From Aegilops tauschii subsp. strangulata (Eukaryota; Streptophyta; Magnoliopsida; Poales; Poaceae): a stretch of DNA of 64,000 nt. The stretch spans positions 370,929,054 to 370,993,053 of the forward strand of contig NC_053041.3 of the NCBI RefSeq assembly GCF_002575655.3, written 5' to 3'. This document shows, piece after piece, positions 1-11,900 of this stretch. The first letter of the stretch is position 1; every line of letters starts with the position of its first letter. The translations under genes were made by a program, and so were the position numbers. The notes beneath the pieces are model-generated. The model did not search any database and was not told where the DNA came from. It was given only the letters and a program-made list of their open reading frames with translations.

Positions 1-53
1 TCATTATCTATAGATTCATGCATATCATTATTTTCTTCCAAAGCAACGGTCAT

Positions 54-419
54 TCACTCAATAAATTCTTTGACATAGACATTGTGAGCATAGTTTTCAT
101 AGCAATATTTAAGTATGTCAAAATTTTCAGATTCGTAGAGAGTAGTAGCATACTTTTCAATCAAAGAAGCAACTTCATAAGCACCCTTAAAAGCAACAAA
201 TTCTTCAATTTGTTCGATATCATAGTAACTACAAACACCCTTTGCATAAGAAGATAAGATTTCATTATCATTAAACTCACATAGGTAGGGAAGGTGTTTT
301 TTAGGGTTCTTAGAGCAACAAGTAAAATCATGAATTTCACAAAGATTCCAAGCATAACACAGCAATTTGTTTATTTGATTCCATAAGAGTTTCCCTTTTT
401 CAGACAAACGGTGACGCAC
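54..419 (-). pseudogene. gag-region fragment of element A
   Basis: A 121-codon minus-strand frame lies just downstream of the A leader, in the position of gag. It reads as a Leu/Tyr/Glu-rich helical protein with several Cys residues (NLCEIHDFTCCSKNP and similar). I see no zinc knuckle, protease or polymerase motif. It does not resemble the gag-like frame of E at 6245. Position rather than motif supports the call. Bases 420-733 between it and the primer site are a non-coding leader. Confidence 0.4.
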
Positions 420-733
420 AAAATGAGCATGCTCATCTAAAGATTTCCCATCAACTAGGCTAGTTGGGGTTTCAGCATGAGCGCATAAGGATCAAAGATG
501 ATCCAAGTTGAAAACTTTAAGTGGATCCATATTAATAGATTTCAGCAAGCGAAGATGCAAGCATATAGAAGGCACATGGCAACACGAGCAAATAAAAGGA
601 CGAACGGAAGAAGGGCGAATAAAACGACAAAGGTGAAGTGGGGGAGAGGAAAACGAGAGGAAAATGGCAAATAATGTAATGCGGGAGATAAGGATTTGTG
701 ATGGGTACTTGGTATGTTGACTTTTGCGTAGAC

Positions 734-751
734 TCCCCGGCAACGGCGCCA
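734..751 (-). other. Primer-binding site of A (tRNA-Asp)
   Basis: The plus strand reads tccccggcaacggcgcca, identical to the 3' end of plant tRNA-Asp(GTC) including CCA. The minus strand is therefore a perfect 18-nt primer-binding site, 11 bp from the LTR end. Confidence 0.85.
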
Positions 752-762
752 GAAATCCTTCT

Positions 763-2327
763 TGCTACCTCTTGAGCACTGCGTTGGTTTTCCGAAAGGG
801 TGATGCAGCAAAGTAGCGTAAGTATTTCCCTCAGTTTTTGAGAACCAAGGTATCAATCCAGTAGGAGGCAATGCACGAGTCCCTCGCACCTACACAAACA
901 AATAAATCCTCGCAACCAATGCAATAAAGGGGTTGTCAATCCCTTCACGGTCACTTACGAGAGTGAGATCTGATAGAGATGATAAGATAATATTTTTGGT
1001 ATTTTTATGATAAAGATGCAAAGTAAAATAAAAGGCAATAAAAATAGCTAAGTGTTGGAAGATTAATATGATGGAAAATAGACCCGGGGGCCATAGGTTT
1101 CACTAGTGGCTTCTCTCAAGAGCATAAGTATTACGGTGGGCGAACAAATTACTGTTGAGCAATTGACAGAATTGAGCATAGTTATGAGAATATCTAGGTA
1201 TGATCATGTATATAGGCATCACGTCCGAAACAAGTAGACCGACTCCTGCCTGCATCTACTACTATTACTCCACACATCGACCGCTATCCAACATGCATCT
1301 AGAGTATTAAGTTCATAAGAACAGAGTAACGCTTTGAGTAAGATGACATGATGTAGAGGGATAAACTCATGCAATATGATATAAACCCCATCTTGTTATC
1401 CTCGATGGCAACAATACAATACGTGCCTTGCTGCCCCTACTGTCACTGGGAAAGGACACCGCAAGATTGAACCCAAAGCTAAGCACTTCTCCCATTGCAA
1501 GAAAGATCAATCTAGTAGGCCAAACCAAACTGATAATTCGAAGAGACTTGCAAAGATAACCAATCATACATAAAAGAATTCAGAGAAGATTCAAATATTG
1601 TTCATAGATAAACTTGATCATAAACCCGCAATTCATCGGTCTCAACAAACACACCGCAAAAGAAGATTACATCGAATAGATCTCCACGAGAGAGGGGGAG
1701 AACATTGTATTGAGATCCAAAAAGAGAGACGAAGCCATCTAGCTAATAACTATGGACCCGAAGGTCTGAGGTAAACTACTCAGACATCATCGGAGAGGCT
1801 ATGGTGTTGATGTAGAAGCCCTCCGTGATCCATGCCCCCTCCGGCTGAGCACCGGAAAAGGCCCCAAGATGGGATCTCACGGGTACAGAAGGTTGCGGTG
1901 GTGGAATTAGGTTTTTGGCTCCGTATCTGGTAGTTTGGGGATACGTAGGTATTTATAGGAGGAAGAAGTACGTCGGTGGAGCAACATGGGGCCCACGAGG
2001 GTGGAGGGCGTGCCCAGGGGGGTAGGCGCGCCCCCCTACATCATGCCTTCCTCGGTGATGTCTTGACGTAGGGTCCAAGTCCTCTGGATCACGTTCGTTC
2101 CGAAAATCACGTTCCCGAAGGTTTCATTCCATTTGGACTCCGTTTGATACTCTTTTTCTGCGAAACTCTGAAATAGGCAAAAAACAGCAATTCTGGGCTG
2201 GGCCTCCGGTTAATAGGTTAGTCCCAAAAATAATATAAAAGTGTATAATAAAGCCCATTAATGTCCAAAACAGAATATAATATAGCATGGAACAATCAAA
2301 AATTATAGATACGTTGGAGACGTATCA
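763..2327 (-). repeat. 5' LTR of element A
   Basis: This is a 1565-bp LTR with TG...CA ends (sense TGATACGTCTCC ... GGTAGCA). It aligns with both E LTRs, including the segment starting TGATACGTCTCC, the GC-rich segment near 1990-2040, the TATA region near 1950 and the conserved R/U5 stretch. A 66-codon open frame inside it (1367-1567) is shared with E and is LTR sequence rather than a gene. Confidence 0.9.
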
Positions 2328-2996
2328 CCAGCCGACAAAAGCTATAGTGGCCGGACGACCGGCAAGTACTGGACGTCCGACACACCCCAGGCCCCGGATG
2401 ACCGAGCGCCACCGGACGACCGGTGCCACGGCGACAGAATGCTATTTACGGAAGTCCGAAGACTTCCGGACGTCCGGACCGTCCCGAGCCGCCGGACGTC
2501 CAACACCCACCGGACGTCCGATGCCTGTCTGCGCACAGAGATCGGGCCTGAGGCCCATGTACCCCTTCACCCCTCACTTACCCCTTCGTGGCTCTAGACT
2601 ATAAATAGACCTCCCCCTCATCCTTTCTAGGGTTAGCATTGGTTTAGCTCATATGTGAGATAGAGTTGTGCTCATCCATTACGGATCTACTCCACGAGAG
2701 AGAACGCGGCCCCTCTACGGAGAAGATCCCCTTGGATTCAATACCCCCTCTTGGGTGGCCCCATCAAGACCTCCTCATGGAGAAGAACTGGTTACCCTTT
2801 GTATCGTCCTTTGTTGATCGTGAATCTTGTATCTCCTCTCGTGTTTCGAGGATCTAGCATATGTGTGACCTAATCTCGTTGGTTTGAGTGTTTCTCTTGT
2901 GTTCTCCCTTGTGTTTCCCCGTGTGTTCTTCCTGTTCTTAGTCGGGATCCGCTCCTTTCGTGAAAGATCGGCCGTATAGGGTTCCACCCTACATCA
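2328..2996 (+). repeat. C: truncated LTR related to element D
   Basis: The 3' two thirds (about 2580-2996) match the element D LTRs (18690-19103 and 32740-33136). Shared landmarks are a TATA box (ctataaatag, about 2599), the text after 'ctagggttagc', and the LTR end 'ccaccctacatca' at 2996. The U3 part differs: it carries palindromes of the type CCGGACGTCCGG at 2351, 2371, 2411, 2465, 2491 and 2510, where D has ACCGGT-type units. It is probably the 3' LTR of a D-like element whose body lies beyond the left edge, with A inserted in its U3. It abuts B internal sequence at 2997. Confidence 0.7.
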
Positions 2997-3253
2997 CAAG
3001 TGAATTTTGATCTTTAATTAGTGATAAGTACCGGTTCATTCATGCTGATTAAACCGGCCCTTGGGGGCTACGGATACAATGTTGATCATTAAGATCTGGG
3101 TTAAATGCTGAAAGTGAAAGATGGCTTTTGAAGGATTTTTTGTCAAAGATACTTTATAATCATCGCTATTCTAAGTCTACAGCCTATTCAATTCTATTAT
3201 ACACAGTAGACTTGGGGGCTGACAGGATATGCATAACTTATTTAAGCCGGAAT

Positions 3254-4254
3254 TCATACCTCATATTTTTGGTGCATCTGCTTCACCATGTCCATCTCAA
3301 GATCTCGGCTGGTATGAACTTGGTTGAGATAACCAGAGAATACTTCATTGACGCTCAGTTGAGAGTAATCAGCAATGTCAAATCTCACTTTCCGCCTTTC
3401 AAGGAACTCGTCTTTGGCGGAGTGCTTGGCTAAGACGGTAGGTTGTCCCGGTTCTCTGAAGCTGCTACCAGTAATCATAACATCTTCATCATGCTCTTCT
3501 GACGGTTTAAGTGGGCTTGAGGATTCAGTGTTCAATGGATTGATATATGTATGTTCATGGGAGAGCTCAGGAATTTCTGGAGGAGCCTCATGAGCAAGTT
3601 CGTCTGGTAGTTTTTCAGAAGCGTCTGATGCTTGGACTTGTTGCTCCGATTCATGGACTTTAGGATCTGTAGCCGGTTTGGTCACTCTTGCCTTCTTACC
3701 ACGCTTTGCTTGTCCACTGCACCATTTATGACAAGCCAGTATAAGTATAAAGAGCATAAAAAGGTTGAAGATACAAAGTAATTGTTGTTACCCAGGGGCA
3801 GTTTTGAAAGCCGACAGCTGGGTTTGTGATGAGTCGCCAGAAGAAGAGCGGGAAGCCTCCTGATAAGTTGAAACAAAAGAATTAAGTGGCTGGCAAATGT
3901 GACCCGCCAGTGAGTAAAAAGAATAAGTTTGGAAGGACCTCATTTCGGCGTTTCCGCGGAATTGGAGTATTCGGTAAACCGGAGGATAATTCTTCACCTT
4001 CGCTGGTCCGAGTTTGTCACCGGTTCTCGTGCTGCTGTCGCTTCAAAAGAAAGTGAGGATCCAAATGAGCTATGGGGTGTGAAAAGCTTAGTTTCTGGGT
4101 TACCCGTCGAAATTTCTGTCTTGGAAAAGGCTCTGAGTCGGGGGAAATAATCATTACCTCTTCTTCAACTGCTTGGCTGGCCCCCGTGTCATCCTGACAA
4201 TAATCAGTGTCAATAAGATAATGGAAAAAGGAGCCAAGGGAGTCAAGGGCTACC
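3254..4254 (-). pseudogene. Antisense gene of B, downstream exons
   Basis: Minus-strand frames at 4017-4254 and 3254-3757 continue the B antisense gene beyond the E insertion. The first is acidic (VEEEVMIISPDSEPFPRQ). The second, after a gap, reads as a Ser/Glu/Pro-rich linker followed by a helical segment (EFLERRKVRFDIADYSQLSVNEV) and ends at a possible donor after MHQKYEV (gtatga). The coiled-coil C-terminus seen in F (34766-35428) is absent, as expected if B is cut at 2997. Bases 2997-3253 look like intron or lost exon sequence. Confidence 0.45.
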
Positions 4255-5806
4255 TGATACGTCTCCAACTTATCTATAAATTTTGATTGTTCCATGCTAT
4301 TATATTATCTATTTTGGATGTTTAATGGGCTTTATTATGCACTTTTCTATTATTTTTGGGACTAACCTACTAACCGGAGGCCCAGTGCAAATTGTTGTTT
4401 TTTTGCCTATTCCAATGTTTCGTAGAAAAGGAATATCAAACGAAATCCAAACGGAATGAAACCTTCGCGAGAGTTATTTTTGGAACAAACGTGATCCAGG
4501 AGACTTGGAGTGGACGTCAAGGAAGCAACGAGGCGGCCACAAGGCAGGGAGGCACGCCGAGGGGGGTAGGCGCGCCCCCACCCTCCTGGCTCCACCGACC
4601 TACTTCTTTCGCCTATATATACTCATGTACCCCGAAAACATTCGAGGGCACCACGAAACCCTATTTCCACCGCCGCAACCTTCTGTACCCGTGAGATCCC
4701 ATCTTGGGGCCTTTTCCAGCGCTCCCCCGGAGGGGGAATCGATCACGGAGGGCTTCTACATCAACACCATAGCCTCTCCGATGATGTGTGAGTAGTTTAC
4801 CACAGACCTTCGGGTCCATAGTTATTAGCTAGATGGCTTCTTCTCTCTCTTTGGATCTCAATACAAAGTTCTCCTCGATTCTCTTGGAGATCTATTCGAT
4901 GTAATTCTTTTTGCGGTGTGTTTGTCGAGATCCGATGAATTGTGGGTTTATGATCAAGATTATCTATGAACAATATTTGGTTCTTCTCTGAATTCTTATA
5001 TGTATGATTGGTTATCTTTGCAAGTCTCTTCGAATTATCAGTTTGGTTTGGCCTACTAGATTGATCTTTCTTGCAATGGGAGAAGTGCTTAGCTTTGGGT
5101 TCAATCTTGTGGTGTTCTTTCCCAGTGACAGCAGGGGCAGCAAGGCACGTATTGTATTGTTGCCATCGAGGATAAAAAGATGGGGTTTATATCATATTGC
5201 TTGAGTTTATCCCTCTACATCATGTCATCTTGCCTAATGCATTACTCCGTTCTTATGAACTTAATACTCTAGATGCATGCTGGATAGCGGTCGATGTGTG
5301 GAGTAATAGTAGTAGATGCAGAATCGTTTCGGTCTACTTGTCGCGGACGTGATGCCTATATACATGATCATGCCTAGATATTCTCATAACTATGCACTTT
5401 TCTATCAATTGCTCGACAGTAATTTGTTCACCCACCATAGATTATGCTATATTGAGAGAAGCCATTAGTGAAACCTATGGCCCCCGGGTCTATTTTCCAT
5501 CATATAAGTTTCCGATCTATTTTATTTTGCAATCTTTACTTTCCAATCTATATCATAAAAATACCAAAAATCTTATTATCTCTATCAGATCTTACTTTTG
5601 CAAGTGTTCGTGATGGGATTGACAACCCCTTTATCGCGTTGGTTGCAAGGTTCTTATTTGTTTGTGCGGGTACAAGGCGACTTGCGTGTAACCTCTTACT
5701 AGATTGATACATTGGTTCTCAAAAACTAAGGGAAATACTTACGGTACTTTGCTGCATCACCCTTTCCTCTTCAAGGGAAAACCAATGCATGCTCAAGAGG
5801 TAGCAA
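4255..5806 (+). repeat. 5' LTR of element E
   Basis: This 1552-bp LTR starts TGATACGTCTCC and ends GGTAGCA. A TATA box (cctatatatactc, about 4611) lies about 360 bp from the start. Downstream is the conserved stretch starting 'agtagtttaccacagacc' shared with A. Short open frames inside (for example 5004-5204) are not genes. Confidence 0.92.
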
Positions 5807-5817
5807 GAAGGATTTCT

Positions 5818-5835
5818 GGTGCCGTTGCCGGGGAG
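5818..5835 (+). other. Primer-binding site of E (tRNA-Asp)
   Basis: The site tggtgccgttgccgggga lies 11 bp after the 5' LTR. It differs from the perfect tRNA-Asp complement in A by one C-to-T transition. Confidence 0.85.
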
Positions 5836-6244
5836 GCTTACGCCAAGTCAAGTCAAGATTTGATATCCCATCAACTAGCCAATTTTGGCACCGTTGTTAG
5901 GGAGACCTATGCACAAGTCAAGACATACCAAGTACCCATCACAAACTCTTATCCCTCGCATTACATTATTTGTCATTTGCCTCTCGTTTTCCTCTCCCCC
6001 ACTTCACCTTCGCCGTTTTATTCGCCCTCTTTTTCCGTTTGTCTCTTTTCGCTTGCTTCTTATGTGCCTGTTTGCCCTGATGGCCTTGCCTAAAAACGTT
6101 GTTCCTCACTTTAGAAGGTTGGAAGAAATTGAAAACATGTTAGAAGCTTTATGACTTCGCAATTTGAGCATAGTAATTTCTTTAGAAACGAGCTTAAAGA
6201 ACAAAAAAAACTTTATGGAGTACATGAATAAATAGCTTGATGAT

Positions 6245-6775
6245 ATGTCTAAGGAATTTTATGGTTTGAAATCTCAGTTTGCTCATCTTGAAAACTTAAT
6301 AGCCCAAATTTCGGATAAGCAGGCCACCTTAGTTAATAAGATGGCCGCCAAACCGGAAGAGCTAGAAGATAATAAGGATGAAGATCTAAAAGTGATTGAT
6401 GTGTCTCCTATTAAATCTTTGTTTTGCAATATGAATCTTGATAATGATGGGACGGGAGATGAGTCAACTTTAGTTAGAAGGCGTCCCAATGATTCGGAGT
6501 TTTTAGATCTCGATGCAAAAATTGGTAAAAGTGGGATTGAAGAGGTCAAAACTTTACATAGCAATGAGCCCACTATTTTGGATTTCAAGGAATTTAATTA
6601 TGATAATTGCTCTTTGATAGATTGTATTTCCTTGTTGCAATCCGTGTTAAATTCTCCTCATGCTTATAGTCAAAATAAAGCTTTTACCAAACATATCGTC
6701 GATGCTTTAATGCAAACTTATGAAGAAAAGCTTGAACTAGAAGTTTCTATCCCTAGAAAATTTTATGATGTTTGA
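6245..6775 (+). pseudogene. gag-like protein of E
   Basis: The frame is 176 codons. The N-terminal third is helical, Lys/Glu-rich and likely coiled coil (about residues 5-45). An acidic linker and a helical C-terminal part (DCISLLQSVLNSPHAY...) follow. There is no CCHC knuckle. The frame ends at 6775, overlapping the next frame by 11 bp, in another phase. This suggests one frameshift between the gag part and the protease rather than two natural genes. The family role would be particle structure. About 410 bp of leader (5836-6244) precede it; no upstream start fits better. Confidence 0.5.
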
Positions 6776-7166
6776 TTTGGGTGCTAGTGTTTCCACGATT
6801 CCAAAGACTTTGTGTGATGTGTTAGGTTTCCGTGACGATTGTTCTTTAAACTTGCATCTTGCGGATTCCACCATTAAGAAACCTATGGGAAGAATTAATG
6901 ATGTTCTTATTGTTGCAAATAGGACTTATGTGCCCGTAGATTTTATTGTTCTTGATATAGATTGCAATCCTACATGTCCTATTATTCTTCGTAGACCTTT
7001 TCTTAGAACGATTGGTGCAATTATTGATATGAAAGAAGGAAATATTAGATTCCAATTTCCGTTAAGGAAGGGCATGGAGAACTTTCCTAGAAAGAAAATT
7101 AAATTACCTTACGAATCTATTATGAGAGCCACTTATGATTTGCTTACCAAAGGTGATGATACCTAG
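6765..7166 (+). CDS. Retroviral-type aspartic protease domain of E
   Basis: The frame is 133 codons. It opens with the catalytic motif DLGAS (residues 4-8) followed by VSTIPKTLCDVLGF, and has the second hallmark ILRRPFLRTIGAIID (residues 73-87) in the place of the usual ILGRPFL. These are the retropepsin active-site loop and the hydrophobic-Gly/Arg-Arg-Pro segment of Ty3/Gypsy polyproteins, where the enzyme cleaves Gag-Pol. The first Gly of ILGRP is Arg here, which may weaken the fold. No RT follows. The stop at 7164-7166 is the end of all coding in E. Confidence 0.75.
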   Translation: MMFDLGASVSTIPKTLCDVLGFRDDCSLNLHLADSTIKKPMGRINDVLIVANRTYVPVDFIVLDIDCNPTCPIILRRPFLRTIGAIIDMKEGNIRFQFPLRKGMENFPRKKIKLPYESIMRATYDLLTKGDDT

Positions 7167-10001
7167 ATCTATTCTCGCTTTTATGCCTAGCTAGGGGCGT
7201 TAAACGATAGCGCTTATTGAGAGGCAACTCAATTTTTTTTGTTTCTTGCTTTTTGTTCCTGTTTAGTAATAAATAATTCATCTAGCCTGGTTAGATGTGG
7301 TTTTATGTCTTAATTAGTGTTTGTGCCAAGTAAAACCTATAGGATCTTCTTGGGTGATAATTATTTGATCTTGCTGAAAAAGACAGAAACTTTCTGCCCA
7401 CGAAAACAATTGTTAAAAATCACCAGAAAGTGATAAAATACTGATTCCAATTTCAGTAGATCAATAATCAAATTATCTAGGTCTTCCTATTTTGGTAGAA
7501 TTTTTGAGTTACATAAAGTTTACGTTTGATACATATTACTACAGACTGTTCTGTTTTTGACAGATTCTGTTTTTCGTGTGTTGTTTGCTTATTTTGATGA
7601 ATCTATGGCTAGTATCGGGGGGGGGGGGGGGGGGGTATGAACCATAGAGAAGTTGTAATACAGTAGGTTTAACACCAATATAGATAAATAATGAGTTCAT
7701 TACAGTACCTTAAAGTGGTGGTTTGTTTTATTTCGCTAACGGAGCTCATGAGATTTTCTGTTGAGTTTTGTGTTGTGAAGTTTTCAAGTTTTTGGGTAAA
7801 GATTTGATGGATTATGGAATAAGGAGTGGCAAGAGCCTAATCTTGGGGATGCCTAAGGCACCCCAAGGTAAAATTCAAGGACAACCAAAAGCCTAAGCTT
7901 GGGGATGCCCCGGAAGGCATCCCCTCTTTCGTCTTCATCTATCGGTAACTTTACTTGAGGCTATATTTTATTCACCACATGATATGTGTTTTGCTTGGAG
8001 CATCTTGTATGATTTGAGTCTTTTCTTTTTAGTTTACCACAATCATCCTTGCTGTACACACCTTTTGGAGAGACACACATGAATCTGAATTTATTAGAAT
8101 ACTCTATGTGCTTCACTTATATCTTTTGAGCTAGATAATTTTGCTCTAGTGCTTCGCTTATATCTTTTTAGAGCACGGTGGTGGTTTTATTTTATAGAAA
8201 TTATTGATCTATCATGCTTCACTTAAATTATTTTGAGAGCCCTTTATAACAGCATGGTAATTTGCTTTGGTTATGAATTTAGTCCTAATATGATAGGCAT
8301 CCAAGATGGGTATAATAAAAACTTTCATATAGAGTGCATTGAATACTATGAGAAGTTTGATACTTGATGATTGTTTTGAGATATGAAGATGGTGATATTA
8401 AAGTTGTGCTAGTTGAGTAATTGTGAATTTGAGAAATACTTGTGTTAGAGCTTGCAAGTCCCGTAGCATGCACGTATGGTAACCGTTGTGTAACAAATTT
8501 GAAACATGAGGTGTTCTTTGATTGTCATCCTTATGAGTGGCGGTTGGGGACGAGCGATAGTTTTTTCCTACCAATCTATCCCCCTAGGAGCATGCATGTA
8601 GTGCTTGGTTTTTGATGACTTGTAGATTTTTGCAATAAGTATGTGAGTTCTTTATGACTAATGTTGAGTCCATGGATTATACACACTCTCACCCTTCCAT
8701 CATTGCTAGCCTCTTCGGTGCCGTGCATTGCCCTTTCTCACATTGAGAGTTGGTGCAAACTTCGCCGGTGCATCCAAACCCTGTGATATGATACGCTCTA
8801 TCACATATGAACCTCCTTATATCTTCCTCAAAACAGCCACCATACCTACCTATTATGGCATTTCCATAGCCATTCTGAGATATATTGCCATGCAACTTTC
8901 CACCGTTTCATTTATTATGACACGCTTCATCATTGTCATATTGCCTTGCATGATCATGTAGTTGACATCGTATTTGTGGCAAATCCACCATGCATAATTC
9001 ATCATACATGTCACTCTTGATTCATTTCCCATCCCGGTACACCGCCGGAGGCATCCATGTAGAGTCATATTTTGTTCTAGGATCGAGTTGTAATCTTTTG
9101 AGTTGTAAATAAATAGAAGTGTGATGATCATCATTATTTGAGCATTGTCCTGGAAAAAAAGGCCAAATAAAAAAGGGAAGGCCCAAAAAAATAAATAAAA
9201 TAAAATAAAAGGGACAATGTCACTATCCTTTTCCACACTTGTGCTTCAAAGTAGCACCATGATCTTTATGATAAAGAGTCTCTTATTTTGTCACTTTCAT
9301 ATACTAGTGGGAATTTTTCATTATAGAACTTGGCTTGTATATTCCAACAATGGGCTTCCTTAAATGCCCTAGGTCTTCATGAGCAAGCAAGTTGGATGCA
9401 CACCCACTTAGTTTCTTTTGTTGAGCTTTCATACATTTATAGCTCTAGTGCATCCGTTGCATGGCAATCCCTACTCCTTGCATTGACATCAATTGATGGG
9501 CATCTCCCTAGCCCGTTTATTAGCTGCGTCAATGTGAGACTTTCTCCTTTTTTGTCTTCTTCACACAACCCCCATCATTATATTCTATTCCACCCATAGT
9601 GCTATGTCCATGGCTCACGCTCATGTATTGCGTGAAAGTTGAATTTTTTTTGAGATTACTAAAGTATGAAACAATTGCTTGGCTTGTCATCGGGGTTGTG
9701 CATGATGAGAGCATTTTTGTGTGACGAAAATGGAGCATGACCAAACTATATGATTTTGTAGGGATGAACTTTCTTTGGCCATGTTATTTTGAGAAGACAT
9801 GATTGCATAGTTAGTATGCTTGAAGTATAATTATTTTCATGTCAATATTAAACTTATATCTTGAATCTTTTGGATCTGAACATTCATGCCACAATAAAGA
9901 AAATTACATAGAAAATTATGTTAGGTAGCATTCCACGTCAAAAATTCTGTTTTTATCATTTACCTACTCGAGGACAAGCAGGAATTAAGCTTGGGGATGC
10001 T
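7167..10001 (+). other. Non-coding 3' region of E
   Basis: There are 2.8 kb between the protease and the 3' LTR without polymerase motifs on either strand. It holds a 20-G run (7617-7636) and two internal copies of a polypurine-tract-like motif (cttggggatgc, near 7843 and 7898) that match the true tract at about 9990-10000. The AT-rich remainder has scattered short frames only. It probably replaced the pol region of an autonomous ancestor. Confidence 0.7.
7617..7636 (+). repeat. Poly-G run (20 nt)
   Basis: Twenty uninterrupted G residues lie in the non-coding part of E. It could form a G-quadruplex and is also a place where sequencing or assembly length errors are likely. Confidence 0.9.
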
Positions 10002-11566
10002 TGATACGTCTCCAACGTATCTAAAATTTTTGATTGTTCCATGCTATTATATTATCTATTTTGGATGTTTAATGGGCTTTATTATGCAATTTTATATTAT
10101 TTTTGGGACTAACCTACTAACCGGAGGCCCAGTGCAAATTGCTGTTTTTTGCCTATTTCAGTGTTTCGTAGAAAAGGAATATCAAACGGAATCCAAACGA
10201 AATGAAACCTTCGGGAGAGTTATTTTTGGAACAAACGTGATCCAGGAGATTTGGAGTGGACGTCAAGGAAGCAACGAGGCGGCCACGAGGCAGGGAGGCA
10301 CGCCCAGGGGGTAGGCGCGCCCCCCACCCTCGTGGGCCCCTCGTGGCTCCGCCGACCTACTTCTTTCGCCTATATATACTCATGTACCCCGAAAACATCC
10401 GAGAGCACCACGAAACCCTATTTCCACCGCCGCAACCTTCTGTACCCGTGAGATCCCATCCTGGGGCCTTTTCCGGCGCTCCGCTGGAGGGGGAATCGAT
10501 CAGGAGGGCTTCTACATCAACACCATAGCCTCTCCGATGATGTGTGAGTAGTTTACCACAGACCTTTGGGTCCATAGTTATTAGCTAGATGGCTTCTTCT
10601 CTCTCTTTGGATCTCAATACAAAGTTCTCCTCAATTCTCTTGGAGATCTATTCGATGTAATTCTTTTTGTGGCGTGTTTGTCGAGATCCGATGAATTGTG
10701 GATTTATGATCAAGATTATCTATGAACAATATTTGGTTCTTCTCTGAATTCTTATATGTATGATTTGTTAACTTTGCAAGTCTCTTCGAATTATCAATTT
10801 GGTTTGGCCTATTAGATTGATCTTTCTTGCAATGGGAGAAGTGCTTAGCTTTGGGTTCAATCTTGCGGTGTCCTTTCCCAGTGATAGCAGGGGCAGCAAG
10901 GCACGTATTGTATTGTTGCCATAGAGGATAAAAATATGGTGTTTATATCATATTGCTTGAGTTTATCCCTCTACATCATGTTTTCTTGCCTAATGTGTTA
11001 CTCCGTTCTTATGAACTTAATACTCTAGATGCATGCTGGATAGCGGTCGATGTGTGGAGTAATAGTAGTAGATGCAGAATCGTTTCGGTCTACTTGTCGC
11101 GGACGTGATGCCTATATACATGATCATGCCTAGATATACTCATAACTATGCGCTTTTCTATCAATTGCTCGACAATAATTTGTTCACCCACCGTAGATTA
11201 TGCTATCTTGAGAGAAGCCATTAGTGAAACCTATGGCCCCCGGGTCTATTTTCCATCATATAAGTTTCCGATCTATTTTATTTTGCAATCTTTACTTTCC
11301 AATCTATATCATAAAAATACCAAAAATATTTATCTTATTATCTCTATCAGATCTCACTTTTGCAAGTGGCCGTGAAGGGATTGACAACCCTTTATCACGT
11401 TGGTTGCAAGGTTCTTATTTGTTTGTGCAGGTACAAGGCGACTTGCGTGTAACCTCCTACTGGATTGATACCTTGGTTCTCAAAAACTGAGGGAAATACT
11501 TATGCTACTTTGCTGCATCACCCTTTCCTCTTCAAGGGAAAACCAACGCATGCTCAAGAGGTAGCA
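10002..11566 (+). repeat. 3' LTR of element E
   Basis: This 1565-bp copy of the LTR at 4255 is in the same orientation. It has small indels (for example near 10310-10350) and point differences. It ends GGTAGCA, followed directly by the ctacc duplication. Confidence 0.92.
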
Positions 11567-11900
11567 CTACCTCTGACTCAGAACTGTCGTTCAGTTCAAA
11601 CTTACTGGAAGCACTTGGTTTCTTCCTATTTTTCTTGGCAGTTTTCTTGGCGGATTTCTTGGCAGCCCTGGCCTTTTTGGCAGCTTCATGATCATATTAT
11701 TTTTTCCAAAAATCAGATTTAGCCTGTGAAATTCGTCAGAGTTGAGTTAAGAGAATATTTGAATAATGAGGTAAAAGTAAGAGATTTAGAAACTCACATC
11801 TGGTGGCGGGTTAAGTTTGCAGAAAGGGTTCAGACCTACTTTGCTGCAGTCTTCCAATTTTTCATTCAATAGGATCTTTGTCATTTCAATGATTACTTCA
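11567..11900 (-). pseudogene. Antisense gene of B, second exon region with one intron
   Basis: Coding text continues on the minus strand to a clean donor (GAT|GTGAGT, exon end 11798) and resumes after a CAG acceptor at 11724, giving a 74-bp intron (11724-11797). The next exon is rich in Lys, Ala and Arg (AAKKARAAKKSAKKTAKK), a basic, possibly nuclear-localising stretch. It contains an in-frame stop. Element E cuts this exon at 11567, and the reading continues on the other side at 4254. Confidence 0.5.

Larger units (their letters stand above)
1..2327 (-). mobile_element. Element A: 5' part of a Gypsy LTR retrotransposon (same family as E)
   Basis: Read on the minus strand, this is an LTR (763-2327) followed by a primer-binding site complementary to tRNA-Asp (734-751), a short leader and the start of a gag-like frame (54-419). 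The element continues past the left edge. The LTR matches the LTRs of element E (4255-5806 and 10002-11566) along its whole length, so A and E are one family in opposite orientation. The LTR start, TGATACGTCTCC in sense, and the tRNA-Asp primer site resemble the abundant Triticeae Sabrina/WHAM-type Gypsy families from memory; the exact name is unverified. The bases after the LTR (2328-2332, ccagc) are the expected target-site duplication, but its partner lies outside the window. A sits in the LTR-like sequence C. Confidence 0.85.
4255..11566 (+). mobile_element. Element E: complete non-autonomous Gypsy LTR retrotransposon (7.3 kb)
   Basis: E has two LTRs (4255-5806 and 10002-11566), a 5-bp target-site duplication ctacc on both sides (4250-4254 and 11567-11571), a tRNA-Asp primer site (5818-5835) and a purine-rich tract before the 3' LTR (near 9986-10001). 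Coding is limited to a gag-like frame and an aspartic protease. No RT, RNase H or integrase motif occurs in the remaining 2.8 kb, so E must have been mobilised in trans. The LTRs differ at roughly 15 or more of the first 350 positions by eye, so the insertion is not recent. It resembles Triticeae Sabrina-type elements (family name unverified). It sits in an exon of the antisense gene of B. Confidence 0.9.

Noticed and set aside
734..751. tRNA-like sequence
   Set aside because: Only the 3' 18 nt of tRNA-Asp are present; it is a primer-binding site next to an LTR, not a tRNA gene.
1367..1567. 66-codon frame conserved with 5004-5204
   Set aside because: Part of the LTR shared by A and E. Conservation follows from the repeat family.
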